Shown: positions 8,675 through 16,747 of the stretch, piece by piece
Layout of the letters: every line of letters begins with the position of its first letter
Numbering within the stretch: the stretch's first letter is position 1
Assembly (NCBI GenBank): GCA_937926205.1
Contig: CALEYL010000048.1
Span: forward strand, 1 to 34,144
Source of the DNA: an uncultured Saprospiraceae bacterium
GTDB lineage: Bacteria; Bacteroidota; Bacteroidia; Chitinophagales; Saprospiraceae
Direction: 5' to 3'
Length of the DNA stretch: 34,144 nucleotides
Program-made: the position numbers and the translations under genes
The notes under the pieces: model-generated
What the model was told of the DNA's origin: nothing
The model's input: the letters and a program-made list of their open reading frames with translations, nothing else
Database searches by the model: none

Positions 8675-8718
8675 CGGGAGTCGCTTCTATAAATCCGGTA
8701 TTTATGAGGAGACTCCCG
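8675..8718. other. Long interrupted hairpin between the FKBP and DJ-1 lipoprotein genes
   Basis: An 8-bp outer stem CGGGAGTC/GACTCCCG (8675-8682 with 8711-8718), a 4-bp middle stem and a 6-bp inner stem ATAAAT/ATTTAT (8689-8694 with 8700-8705) close a 5-nt loop. No T-run follows. It lies 34 nt before the ATG at 8752, so it could end FKBP transcripts or shape the leader of the next gene. Confidence 0.55.
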
Positions 8719-8751
8719 TAGAATCAACTTTTGTATCCAAAGACGCCTGTC

Positions 8752-9504
8752 ATGAAAGCGCTGCATTTTTGCACCCTGCTTGCTTTACTCATCCTTGCTT
8801 CCTGCAATTCCGGATCACAGGAAACGAAAACCGATGACAGGGAAAAACCGGCATCATCAAGGCGCAGGCTTCCTCTTCCACCGGATCGTTACAATGTCGC
8901 CATTCTTATCATGGATGGCGTTTACAATACAGAGCTGACCGCTCCTTACGATATTTTTCAACACACCATTTACCGCGACAGCATTAAGGCAATGAATGTT
9001 TTTTTGCTTGCCAATAAATACGAAGCGGTGACCACTTTCGAAGGCATTCAGCTATTGCCGGATTTTAATTACCTCAGCGATACTTTGCCACCCATTGATA
9101 TTCTGGTTGTACCGAGCGCAGAACACCATTTGGATACTGATTTACAGGATACGGCCATGATCTCCTTTGTTAAACGAACTGCAGAAAAGGCCCTTTATGT
9201 GACCTCTCACTGTGACGGCGCTTTTGTGCTGGCCAAAGCCGGGTTGCTCGATGGCAAAGCTTCTACAACTTTTCCAGCGGATATCAGCGCATACCGCAAG
9301 ATGTTTCCCAGCCTTGATGTCCGGGAAAATGTCATTTTTGTCCACGATGGAAAATACATTACTTCAGCCGGTGGCGCGCGTTCATTCGATGCGGCATTGT
9401 ACCTGTGTGAAGTGCTTTACGGAAAAGAAGTGGCCCGCAGACTGGCAAAAGGCCTGGTGATCGACTGGAATCTGGAGGAGGTTCCCAAAGTCATCATCCA
9501 ATAG
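8752..9504 (+). CDS. DJ-1/PfpI family lipoprotein
   Basis: The chosen ATG gives 250 residues and places a lipobox (LILASC, Cys18) right after a hydrophobic stretch; an upstream TTG at 8731 would bury it less well. Residues about 47-240 are a DJ-1/PfpI-type domain. Visible are the elbow SHCDGAF with candidate nucleophile Cys154, an acidic residue Glu61 in the MDGVYNTELTAPYDIF segment, and TSAGGARSFDAALYLCE near the end. This arrangement is close to the amidase-like half of GlxA/FtrA-type AraC regulators but lacks a DNA-binding part. It is predicted to be membrane-anchored in the periplasm or outer membrane. Substrate unknown. It converges on the aldolase gene with only 7 nt between stops. Confidence 0.85.
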   Translation: MKALHFCTLLALLILASCNSGSQETKTDDREKPASSRRRLPLPPDRYNVAILIMDGVYNTELTAPYDIFQHTIYRDSIKAMNVFLLANKYEAVTTFEGIQLLPDFNYLSDTLPPIDILVVPSAEHHLDTDLQDTAMISFVKRTAEKALYVTSHCDGAFVLAKAGLLDGKASTTFPADISAYRKMFPSLDVRENVIFVHDGKYITSAGGARSFDAALYLCEVLYGKEVARRLAKGLVIDWNLEEVPKVIIQ

Positions 9505-9511
9505 TTTGTAT

Positions 9512-10126
9512 TCAAATTTTTAGCTTACCCAGGTAAGACAAAATTTCTGTTGCAGCATCTTCCAGGGTTTCGCCAAAAGCAAAAATCCCCTCTTCATGTC
9601 CTTCCATGACAAAGATTCGCAGGCTTTGCAAGTCTGTGTTATGGAGTAAATCAACGATAGACAAGGCCATTTCCGGGGTTCCATACGTTGCTGTGCGGTC
9701 GGTTGTCGGCACACGATGCAGCAAAGCCTGCCAGAGCCTGAGGTGGTGAACGTGGATGACGCCGTTGACCCGGGGACATTCCTGATAAATGACTGCATGG
9801 CTCATAGATTCAGAAGAGGCAATGACCGGGCCTTCGCATTCCAGGGTGTTTTTTGCGAGATTCACCCGGCGTACGATGGCATAATGCGCGCCGTTGAGTT
9901 TTGAAATGCCTCCTGTAGCAGTACCGCTGATGAGAAACTGCCCTTCTGTATTTAACCGGCGACTGATGTTCCCAAAACCAATGCCATTGTCATAAGCGCC
10001 AATCAATTGATGGTCATACATCACCGACCTCCAGTGGTTCAGTTCGACAATTTCCGCTTCCGGTAAAGGCGGTGTTTGGGTCCAGTTGGCCTGAAATTTC
10101 AGGTAGCCCTCCTCAATTGGAGCCAT
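9512..10126 (-). CDS. Class II aldolase/adducin family protein
   Basis: ATG 10126 gives 204 residues beginning MAPIEEGYLKF. A TTG at 10183 would add 19 unusual residues and start 12 nt past a terminator hairpin, so it is less likely. The class II aldolase pattern is present: GFGNIS near residues 50-55, SGTATGG, candidate catalytic Glu106 in ASSES, metal-ligand histidines in VIHVHH (His125 and His127) and a third in MEGHEEGIF (His177). Relatives are zinc-dependent sugar-phosphate aldolases, epimerases or dehydratases, and some members are non-enzymatic. No signal peptide, so cytoplasmic. The neighbours give no clear pathway, and the substrate cannot be named. Confidence 0.82.
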   Translation of the reverse strand: MAPIEEGYLKFQANWTQTPPLPEAEIVELNHWRSVMYDHQLIGAYDNGIGFGNISRRLNTEGQFLISGTATGGISKLNGAHYAIVRRVNLAKNTLECEGPVIASSESMSHAVIYQECPRVNGVIHVHHLRLWQALLHRVPTTDRTATYGTPEMALSIVDLLHNTDLQSLRIFVMEGHEEGIFAFGETLEDAATEILSYLGKLKI

Positions 10127-10195
10127 TCTGAATCGTTTTTGATGTTTAAGAGCTTGTTGTTTCAGTGCGTGCTGCACCAGCAAGGAGCCAAAATG

Positions 10196-10229
10196 ACAGG
10201 AGACATCCCTGATTCTGGATGTCTCCTGT
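10196..10229 (-). terminator. Terminator at the end of the sus operon
   Basis: Perfect 13-nt arms (10196-10208 and 10217-10229) with an 8-nt loop lie 47 nt past the susE-like stop. On the minus strand only CATTTTGG follows, a weak T-run, so termination may be partial. Confidence 0.7.
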
Positions 10230-10275
10230 GTTGTTGTACCAAATGAATAAAAATCAGGACCCCAAAGGGTTAATC

Positions 10276-11319
10276 CTAGTTTTTAGTAACGCGGTAAGAA
10301 TAATTGGCCTGATTCAGAATCAATTCAATGGTATAATTACCGTCTGCTGCGATCGCAATGTTGTCGCCGCCATATTCCAGTTTACCGTCGCCGCCGGTGT
10401 CCCCCAAATTGACATCCCAAGCATCGTTGGCACGGAATTTAATTTCACCGGCCACGAGGTCCAATGTAATTTTCAGTACACCACTGGCATCGTCGTAGAC
10501 CATGTCCGTATCGCTGTCCCAACCGGTAGGCGTAGCCGAACCGATGAGGCCCCAATCCGTTTTAGCATAACTATGCGTCAGCGCATTCAGGTCAACATTT
10601 AAGCGGTACATGCCGCCTGCACCGGGAACAATGTTGTCGCCATTGAGTTCGAGTGTGCCATCTGCGCCGGTATCGCCCCAGTTGGTATCCCAGCTCCCCA
10701 GCGCATACTTAAACTGAGGACTGGACTCATTCATATAGATGTAGCCCTCGTATTTGTCGTCGCTGCGAACAGAGTAAACAACGGTGTTGAGATCGGCCGG
10801 ATTCCAGCCCTGATAGCTGCCCGGAACATTGAGTTTTGGATAGTCAATTTCCTGTTCAAAAGGCGTTACCGTGATACTCAGGATTGGAGAAATCAGCTTA
10901 TCTACTTCACTGCTCACAGAAGCGACCACGCGAACTTCCATGGAGCTTGCAACGCCGGCAGGAAGACCTTTGGCCAGCAAAATGCCGTTTACTTTGTTAT
11001 TGGTTACAGTCATGGTCAGTCCTCCTTTAAGGATAGACCCTAAAGAAACAGGTTCGGCAAAACTATTGCCGGCCTTGTCTATCTGGAGATCGTAATCTAT
11101 GCCTGCCGAATAGCCGAAATCAGCGGCTGTCCAGGTAAAAGTAGCCATATCGTCATTGACGGTGCTTTCCGTGACGACATAGCTGGAACCGCCATTTGGG
11201 CTGGTCAGACTGGGCGCATCGCCCAGACTAAGGACAGGGCCAAATGCGTCTTCGCTACAGCCCCACATCGTCAGGGCGAGTAAGCTTACGAGAAGAAATT
11301 GCTTGCGCATAATAGACAT
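10276..11319 (-). CDS. susE: SusE-like starch-binding outer-membrane lipoprotein
   Basis: The 347-residue product has a lipobox (LTMWGC, Cys21), so it is probably an outer-membrane lipoprotein facing outward, as in the Bacteroides Sus system. Residues about 27-155 form a SusE-type Ig-like N-terminal domain (LTSPNGGSSYVV, ATFTWTAADF). Residues 159-252 and 255-345 are two SusE/SusF-type starch-binding modules, each with a WD-N-GD-GxDGxLE-GDNI segment and aromatic residues. It is the last gene of susA-C-D-E and would help capture alpha-glucans for SusC/SusD. The same two-module block is found inside the neighbouring SusD. ATG 11310 (MRKQF) is an equally plausible start. Perfect 13-bp hairpins flank the gene on both sides. 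Confidence 0.88.
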   Translation of the reverse strand: MSIMRKQFLLVSLLALTMWGCSEDAFGPVLSLGDAPSLTSPNGGSSYVVTESTVNDDMATFTWTAADFGYSAGIDYDLQIDKAGNSFAEPVSLGSILKGGLTMTVTNNKVNGILLAKGLPAGVASSMEVRVVASVSSEVDKLISPILSITVTPFEQEIDYPKLNVPGSYQGWNPADLNTVVYSVRSDDKYEGYIYMNESSPQFKYALGSWDTNWGDTGADGTLELNGDNIVPGAGGMYRLNVDLNALTHSYAKTDWGLIGSATPTGWDSDTDMVYDDASGVLKITLDLVAGEIKFRANDAWDVNLGDTGGDGKLEYGGDNIAIAADGNYTIELILNQANYSYRVTKN

Positions 11320-11327
11320 ATTAAACT

Positions 11328-11360
11328 CAGGATATTCCGGCTGTTGTCCGGAATATCCTG
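11328..11360 (-). promoter_or_regulatory. Intercistronic hairpin between susD and susE
   Basis: Perfect 13-nt arms CAGGATATTCCGG (11328-11340) and CCGGAATATCCTG (11348-11360) with a 7-nt loop lie 9 nt after the susD stop and 8-17 nt before the susE start. There is no T-run in the transcription direction. Such a stem could stabilise the upstream susC-susD message or reduce susE translation. Confidence 0.7.
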
Positions 11361-11369
11361 AAAGGTGAA

Positions 11370-13547
11370 TTAATTATAGCCCTGGTTTTGTACCAATTTT
11401 GGGTTTGCTCCCAAATCCGATGCCGGAATCGGGAATACATTATAGAAAGCCGGAACCTGAGCGCCAGTTGGGGAGTTGCCTTTCAAAGGCCACACGTAGG
11501 TACCGTTGCTAAACTGACCAAAGCGAACCAGGTCAGTACGGCGGTGGCATTCCCAGTAAAGTTCACGCGCCCGCTCGTCGAGCAGGAAATCCAGCGTCAG
11601 GTCGCCCGCAGCGATGTTACCGGCTCCGGCACGCGCCCGCAACTGATTTATATAACCCAGTGCTTCAGAAGCGCTGCCGCCCTGTCCGCCGCGCAAAACG
11701 GCTTCAGCATACATCAAATAAGCATCTGCCAGTCGGAACATCGGGAAATCGGTATCCGGGAAAGTCAGGTTTGATCCCGCATTACCATTACGGTCAACGT
11801 TTTTAAATTTGGTAACCGCATAACCCTGTGTAAACTGGGAGACATCGCTGATGTCTTTGGTTTGCCCATCTGTATACAACATCTTGCGACCATCATTTAC
11901 ATTGGAAACGATGGAGTAAGTATAATCAGGGCGACTGAGGTACAGTTTGATCTGGTAGTTGCCAGCGCCTGGAATGACGATGTTGTCACCGCCGTATTCC
12001 AATAATGCGTCTTTACCGTTATCGCCAAAGTTGATGTCCCAACCATCGTTGGCACGGAATTTCACTTCACCTGCAACGAGATCAGCATTAATGACCCAAG
12101 CGCCTTCTGTTGCATCGTAGGTCATGTTTTGATCGCTGTCCCAGCCACCAGCAGTAGCAGACCCGATTAATCCCCAGGACACTGGTGTCAGGGTATAAGT
12201 CAGGTTGTTCAAATCTACATTGAGGCGGTAAAAACCAGGAGCAGCGTTTAGGTTGTCGCCACCAGGTTCGAGGGTGCCATCTGCGCCGTTATCTCCCCAG
12301 TTAAAATCCCAACTTCCTTTGGCAAACTTGAATTGCGTTGCTTCTTCAAAATAAAGATAGCCTTCATAAACATCGTTGCTGCCGGTAGAGGCCAGGGCAG
12401 TAGCATTGCTCGTCGGATCCCAGCCCTGATAAGCGCCGGGTACATTCAGCAGCGGATAGTTGCCACTGTCGAAAACCGGTGCTACGATCGTACCGCCTAC
12501 TTCCGGGAATTTAGAGACAAAAGCACTGGTTACCCGTGTTCCGCCCCATCCACCGTCAATGCCAAAATCAGCAGGCACCATGCTGCCACCAACAGCTGCG
12601 TGTATGATAAAAGTAATGCCACCCCACGTTTGTGTTCGGGTGCCGTCGAATGCAACCGGGAAGATTACTTCACTGGAAGTGTTGTTGTCTGCCAAAAAGA
12701 GATGTTGGTAATTCGGTTCCAGCGTAAAGCCGGCGTCAATCACTTTTTTGGCATAAGCCAGACACTCTGTATAGCGACCCTGGCCAATATAAACTTCTGC
12801 GTTCAGGTACAGTTTGGCAGCAAGCATCCAAAGGGCTGCCTGGTCTGCGCGGGCATAGCTGTTTTGGCGAGGAGCAACCATTAACGGTTCTATTTCCTTG
12901 ATTTCCTGCTCAATAAACTCAAACAGGTTGGCAGCAGAAATCTGATCCGGGAAAAAGGCGCCTACACCGTTTGCTTCCGTAACGAAAGGTACATTGCGGA
13001 ACATATCGAGGGCATGCCAGTAGCTGAGGGCACGCAGGAAACGCGCTTCAGCACGGTAGGTCGCAACTTCTGCTTTCAGGCTGCTCTGGCCGCGGTCGTC
13101 CAGTTTGGCGTCCGTTGTTTCGCGAATGAATTCGTTGCACAGTGAGATTTGATAATAAATCCGGTTATACATAGCGGTGATGAACTCATTCTGAGGCGTC
13201 CAGTCCTGGTCCTCATAATCGTGGATGTTCCCGTCGTTCCACGCAATGACAGCTTCGTCAGTCGTCAATTCCTGTGCTTTCCAATACTGGCGCAGGTAAG
13301 TGGAAAAACCCTCATCAATACCACTGATGTCCGGCAGGCCCGCAGGACCTTCCTGGCCGCTTACTGCCAGACCGGCATAAAGTTTGGCCAAAACCTGGCG
13401 ATAGGCTCCGGGAGAATTGTATACCACATCGGCAGTTTGAATGTCCTCATCAAGAGGCGTCGTATCCAGATCCTTGAAACAGGAGGTGGCCACGAAGGAT
13501 AATCCGAGGATTATCAACGATATTTTTTTGAAAGATGAGAAAGCCAT
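11370..13547 (-). CDS. susD: SusD/RagB family glycan-binding lipoprotein with two inserted SusE-type starch-binding modules
   Basis: The 725-residue product is about 190 longer than a usual SusD. It has a lipobox (ATSC, Cys23). Residues about 30-350 carry the SusD helical TPR-like part (RAEARFLRALSYWHALDMF). Residues about 553-725 carry the conserved C-terminal part (GRKMLYTDGQ, FPMFRLADAYLMYAEAVLRG, INQLRARAG, DERARELYWECHRRTDLVRF). Between them, residues about 364-547 are two tandem modules that match the two starch-binding modules of the SusE encoded next door, starting LLNVPGAYQGWDP. The insert sits in the loop just before GRKMLYTDG, and the flanking SusD motifs are intact. It forms the outer-membrane lid on SusC, so it would add glucan-binding sites to the importer itself. 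The reading frame is clean across the insert, so it is not an assembly break. Confidence 0.92.
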   Translation of the reverse strand: MAFSSFKKISLIILGLSFVATSCFKDLDTTPLDEDIQTADVVYNSPGAYRQVLAKLYAGLAVSGQEGPAGLPDISGIDEGFSTYLRQYWKAQELTTDEAVIAWNDGNIHDYEDQDWTPQNEFITAMYNRIYYQISLCNEFIRETTDAKLDDRGQSSLKAEVATYRAEARFLRALSYWHALDMFRNVPFVTEANGVGAFFPDQISAANLFEFIEQEIKEIEPLMVAPRQNSYARADQAALWMLAAKLYLNAEVYIGQGRYTECLAYAKKVIDAGFTLEPNYQHLFLADNNTSSEVIFPVAFDGTRTQTWGGITFIIHAAVGGSMVPADFGIDGGWGGTRVTSAFVSKFPEVGGTIVAPVFDSGNYPLLNVPGAYQGWDPTSNATALASTGSNDVYEGYLYFEEATQFKFAKGSWDFNWGDNGADGTLEPGGDNLNAAPGFYRLNVDLNNLTYTLTPVSWGLIGSATAGGWDSDQNMTYDATEGAWVINADLVAGEVKFRANDGWDINFGDNGKDALLEYGGDNIVIPGAGNYQIKLYLSRPDYTYSIVSNVNDGRKMLYTDGQTKDISDVSQFTQGYAVTKFKNVDRNGNAGSNLTFPDTDFPMFRLADAYLMYAEAVLRGGQGGSASEALGYINQLRARAGAGNIAAGDLTLDFLLDERARELYWECHRRTDLVRFGQFSNGTYVWPLKGNSPTGAQVPAFYNVFPIPASDLGANPKLVQNQGYN

Positions 13548-13567
13548 AATGTGTGATTTAACGATGA

Positions 13568-16504
13568 TTATAAATTAAGGTTTAACCCAAACAGGAAAGT
13601 TCTTGATCTCGGATAGAGATTGTTGTCAATCCCGCCAAAAACTTCAGGGTCGAGCCCTTTGTAATTGGTCACCACAAACGGGTTTTGCATGGTGGCATAA
13701 GCCCGCAGGTTGCTGCCGCCTTCTTTGCCAAATACATTGGCAAAGTTATAGCCTATTGTAATGTGGTCCAAACGCAGGAAAGAACCGTCCTGAATGAAAA
13801 AGTCGCTTAAGTAACGCGGGTTCGCAAAATCAACCGATGCAATGTTCGCCTGAACGTTCTGCAGGTAGTTGGTTGAAGCGTAAATGCCGCTGTAGCTGGT
13901 CAGATTAGACTCGTTGTTGTTGTAAATGTAGTTGCCGATGTTGGCGCGGCCGGCAAAAGAAAAATCAAAATTGCCGTAGTTGAAATTAGACGTAAAGCCC
14001 ATGAAAGCGTTCGGCGCCGGGTTTTTATAACGGTAGAGGTCGGCAGTAGAAATTTGTCCGTCTCCATTGCGATCCACGTATACGTTTTCGATTGGAATGC
14101 CATTGGCATCGTAAACCTGCTCAAACACATAGAAAGAGCTGGCGGCGTAGCCAACACTATGGATTTGGATGGTATTGCCCACACCACCGGAAATACCGCC
14201 GGTTGCAACACCCTGATAATTGGGGTCGTCGGTAGCCGTCAGTCGCGTAATTTCGTTGACATTCTGAGTGTAGTTCACCCCAACAGACCATTCCGATTTG
14301 CTGGTTTTGTAAGGAATCGCATTCAGCGTAATTTCAAAACCGCGGTTTTCAAGGTCACCGACATTGGCTGTAATAAAGTTGGTGAGGTTCGTACCTGCAG
14401 GAACCGGAATGAAGTTGATCAGGTCGTTGGTCTCGCGCTGGTATACTTCAAACGAGCCATAGAGGCGGTTTTTGAGCAAAGAAAAATCAATACCAACGTT
14501 GTAAGTTGTCGTTTCCTCCCACTTCAGGTTGGAGTTGTATCCTTCAGGACGCAGCGTTTCGATGAACTCATTTCCGAATTGGTACTGAGCCGTTGTCAAA
14601 CTGCCCAGATAAAGGGCCTGAGACGGGTAGAAGTTGTTGTTCACCGCCTGCTGTCCGGTTACCCCGTAGCCTAAGCGCAGTTTCAGGCTGTTGATTTTGC
14701 TTTCTGCGGAGTTGTCCATGATTTTCCAGGCAAAAGCAGCTGCCGGGAAAAGACCATAGCGGTTGTCCTTGCTAAAACGGGAAGAGCCATCCTGGCGAAG
14801 CGTTGCCGTAATAATGAAACGATCATACAACGTATAATTCAAACGGCCGAACAGCGAAACGAGGAAAAATTCACTGGCATTTGAGTTTTCACGGATGCCG
14901 TTTTCATCGTCGCGGCGGTCAAAGTTTTCGCGATAAAAATGCTGCCACGAATAACCGCCCATCAAATCCAGTGTGGTTTTGCCCAGGTTTTTGGTATAGT
15001 TCAGGTAAAACTCCAGCAATTCGTTGCGGTCGGTCTGAGAATAACTGTTGTTAACCCCGCCATTGCCATTTTCATTGAATGCAAATGCTGCATTGTCCGG
15101 AACGACGATGGTGCCTTCGCCTTTGGCGTTGTCATAAGCCAGGTTCAGGTTGGCGCGCAGTTCGGGGAGAAACCACATGCGGTAATCTGCCGTAAAATTG
15201 GCAATGTAGCGGTTTACCGTAGATTCATCATCGCGCATTTCCAACAAAGCCAAGGGGTTGGCTGGCGACAGTGTGTTCGGGAATCCATTCGCCTGTGTCC
15301 ACGTATAAAAGCCGCCGTATGGGCTTTCAGGATCCCGTACCGTCTGGGTCGGGTCAAAATGAACGGCTGCACCGATGGCGCCACGATCTGCAAAATGGTT
15401 GTCGTTGCGCATGCCTTTTAGCCCCACGTTGATTTGCAGTTGGTTCTGCAGGAAGCCTGGAGTAAGGTTGATGCCGTACGTAAGACGGTTGAATTCATCC
15501 GTTTTCAAAATACCATTCTGATCGGTAAAGCCCAGGGAAACGCGGTAAGGAACAACGCCAATACCTCCTGAAACATTCAGGTTGTGGTCGTGCATGATGC
15601 CGGTCTCATAAATTTCGGATTGCCAGTCGGTGTTGGCAGATCCCATCAGGGAGCGTGCCGGGTGTCCATCCGGGAACCGGGTGTTGATGAGGGCGCGGTA
15701 TTCGTCTGCGCTAAGGACGTCAACCTGGTTGGCCGGATTGCTGAAAGCAACGCTGCCGCTGTAGCCTACCCGGATTTTTTTACCCAGCTTACCTTTTTTC
15801 GTGGTAATGATGATGACCCCGTTGGAAGCCCGCGAGCCATAAATGGCTGTAGCTGAGGCATCCTTGAGCACCGTGAAGGTCTCAATGTCATTGGGGTTGA
15901 TCAGGCTGAGGATGTTTCGCTGGCCGGCAGTACTTTCATTGGAAACCGGTACTCCGTCAATCACAAACAGAGGATCGTTGGAAGCGCTCAGCGATGAACC
16001 CCCGCGAATGCGGATGGCAGCGCCACCACCCGGCGTACCATCAGTGGTAATTGCTACCCCGGCAATTTTACCGGCCAGCAATTCCTGCGGAGAAGTCAGG
16101 GCGCCTTTGTTGAAAGAAGAGGTACCCACCGTTTGCACAGAACCGGTAGCATCTTCCCGCTTGACTGTGCCATAGCCGATGACGACTACTTCGTCCAGCA
16201 CCTGACCAGCAACCAACTTCACGTCAATCTTATCCGAGCTGCCAACCGCAATTTCCTGCGCGTTGTAACCCGTGTAGCTAAACACCAGCGTAGCTGCACC
16301 TGCAGGCAACTCCAGCGTATAACTACCATCAATATCGGTAATGGTACCCAAATTGGTACCAGCTACCAGGATATTGGCGCCAATCAGGGTTTCCCCCGAT
16401 ACAGCATCCGTGACTACACCAGAGATGGTCCGTTGCCCAAAAGCGAAGCAAGGCACCAATACTACAGCGAGTACCAATACAATTGAGTTAATAAATTGTC
16501 TCAT
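13568..16504 (-). CDS. susC: SusC/RagA family TonB-linked outer-membrane transporter
   Basis: The 978-residue product has a signal peptide (1-24, ending AFGQ), a carboxypeptidase-D-like regulatory domain (25-98, RTISGVVTDAVSGETLIGAN), a TonB-box-like segment LDEVVVIGYG (103-112), a plug domain with IRGGSSLSASNDPLFVIDGV and GSRASNGVIIITTKKG, and a long beta-barrel ending FLFGLNLNL with a terminal aromatic-type strand. It forms the TonB-dependent pore that imports the oligosaccharides held by SusD, whose gene starts 20 nt downstream. The amylase just upstream and the starch-binding modules suggest alpha-glucans as substrate. It probably has its own promoter in the 243-nt gap after susA. Confidence 0.93.
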   Translation of the reverse strand: MRQFINSIVLVLAVVLVPCFAFGQRTISGVVTDAVSGETLIGANILVAGTNLGTITDIDGSYTLELPAGAATLVFSYTGYNAQEIAVGSSDKIDVKLVAGQVLDEVVVIGYGTVKREDATGSVQTVGTSSFNKGALTSPQELLAGKIAGVAITTDGTPGGGAAIRIRGGSSLSASNDPLFVIDGVPVSNESTAGQRNILSLINPNDIETFTVLKDASATAIYGSRASNGVIIITTKKGKLGKKIRVGYSGSVAFSNPANQVDVLSADEYRALINTRFPDGHPARSLMGSANTDWQSEIYETGIMHDHNLNVSGGIGVVPYRVSLGFTDQNGILKTDEFNRLTYGINLTPGFLQNQLQINVGLKGMRNDNHFADRGAIGAAVHFDPTQTVRDPESPYGGFYTWTQANGFPNTLSPANPLALLEMRDDESTVNRYIANFTADYRMWFLPELRANLNLAYDNAKGEGTIVVPDNAAFAFNENGNGGVNNSYSQTDRNELLEFYLNYTKNLGKTTLDLMGGYSWQHFYRENFDRRDDENGIRENSNASEFFLVSLFGRLNYTLYDRFIITATLRQDGSSRFSKDNRYGLFPAAAFAWKIMDNSAESKINSLKLRLGYGVTGQQAVNNNFYPSQALYLGSLTTAQYQFGNEFIETLRPEGYNSNLKWEETTTYNVGIDFSLLKNRLYGSFEVYQRETNDLINFIPVPAGTNLTNFITANVGDLENRGFEITLNAIPYKTSKSEWSVGVNYTQNVNEITRLTATDDPNYQGVATGGISGGVGNTIQIHSVGYAASSFYVFEQVYDANGIPIENVYVDRNGDGQISTADLYRYKNPAPNAFMGFTSNFNYGNFDFSFAGRANIGNYIYNNNESNLTSYSGIYASTNYLQNVQANIASVDFANPRYLSDFFIQDGSFLRLDHITIGYNFANVFGKEGGSNLRAYATMQNPFVVTNYKGLDPEVFGGIDNNLYPRSRTFLFGLNLNL

Positions 16505-16624
16505 ACAATTATTACATTAGTTAAGAAAATACAGACAATGATTTTAGGTAGGTGACAAGACTGAAACTGTATACTAGTCTGATGTGTGATATAGGAATCG
16601 GATTTGGCATTGGGGAATGACATG

Positions 16625-16632
16625 CAAATATA
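16625..16632 (-). promoter_or_regulatory. Candidate -7 element of a susC promoter
   Basis: On the minus strand this reads TATATTTG, an exact TAnnTTTG match, about 120 nt before the susC ATG. No good TTTG lies 19-22 nt upstream, so the promoter may depend on an activator. No SusR-like regulator is in the window. Confidence 0.4.
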
Positions 16633-16747
16633 AGGCATCCCTGCCTGTTTTTTAAATTATTTTGTTCTATCCTGCGTTAAAATTGTTTTTAAGCCTGAAG
16701 TTTTTGGCCTCATTTTGCTGACATGCAATCACAATGTTTTGGTTTTG

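Noticed and set aside
10127..10183. TTG start extending the aldolase by 19 residues
   Set aside because: The start would lie 12 nt past the sus-operon terminator hairpin, and the added residues are unlike family N-termini.
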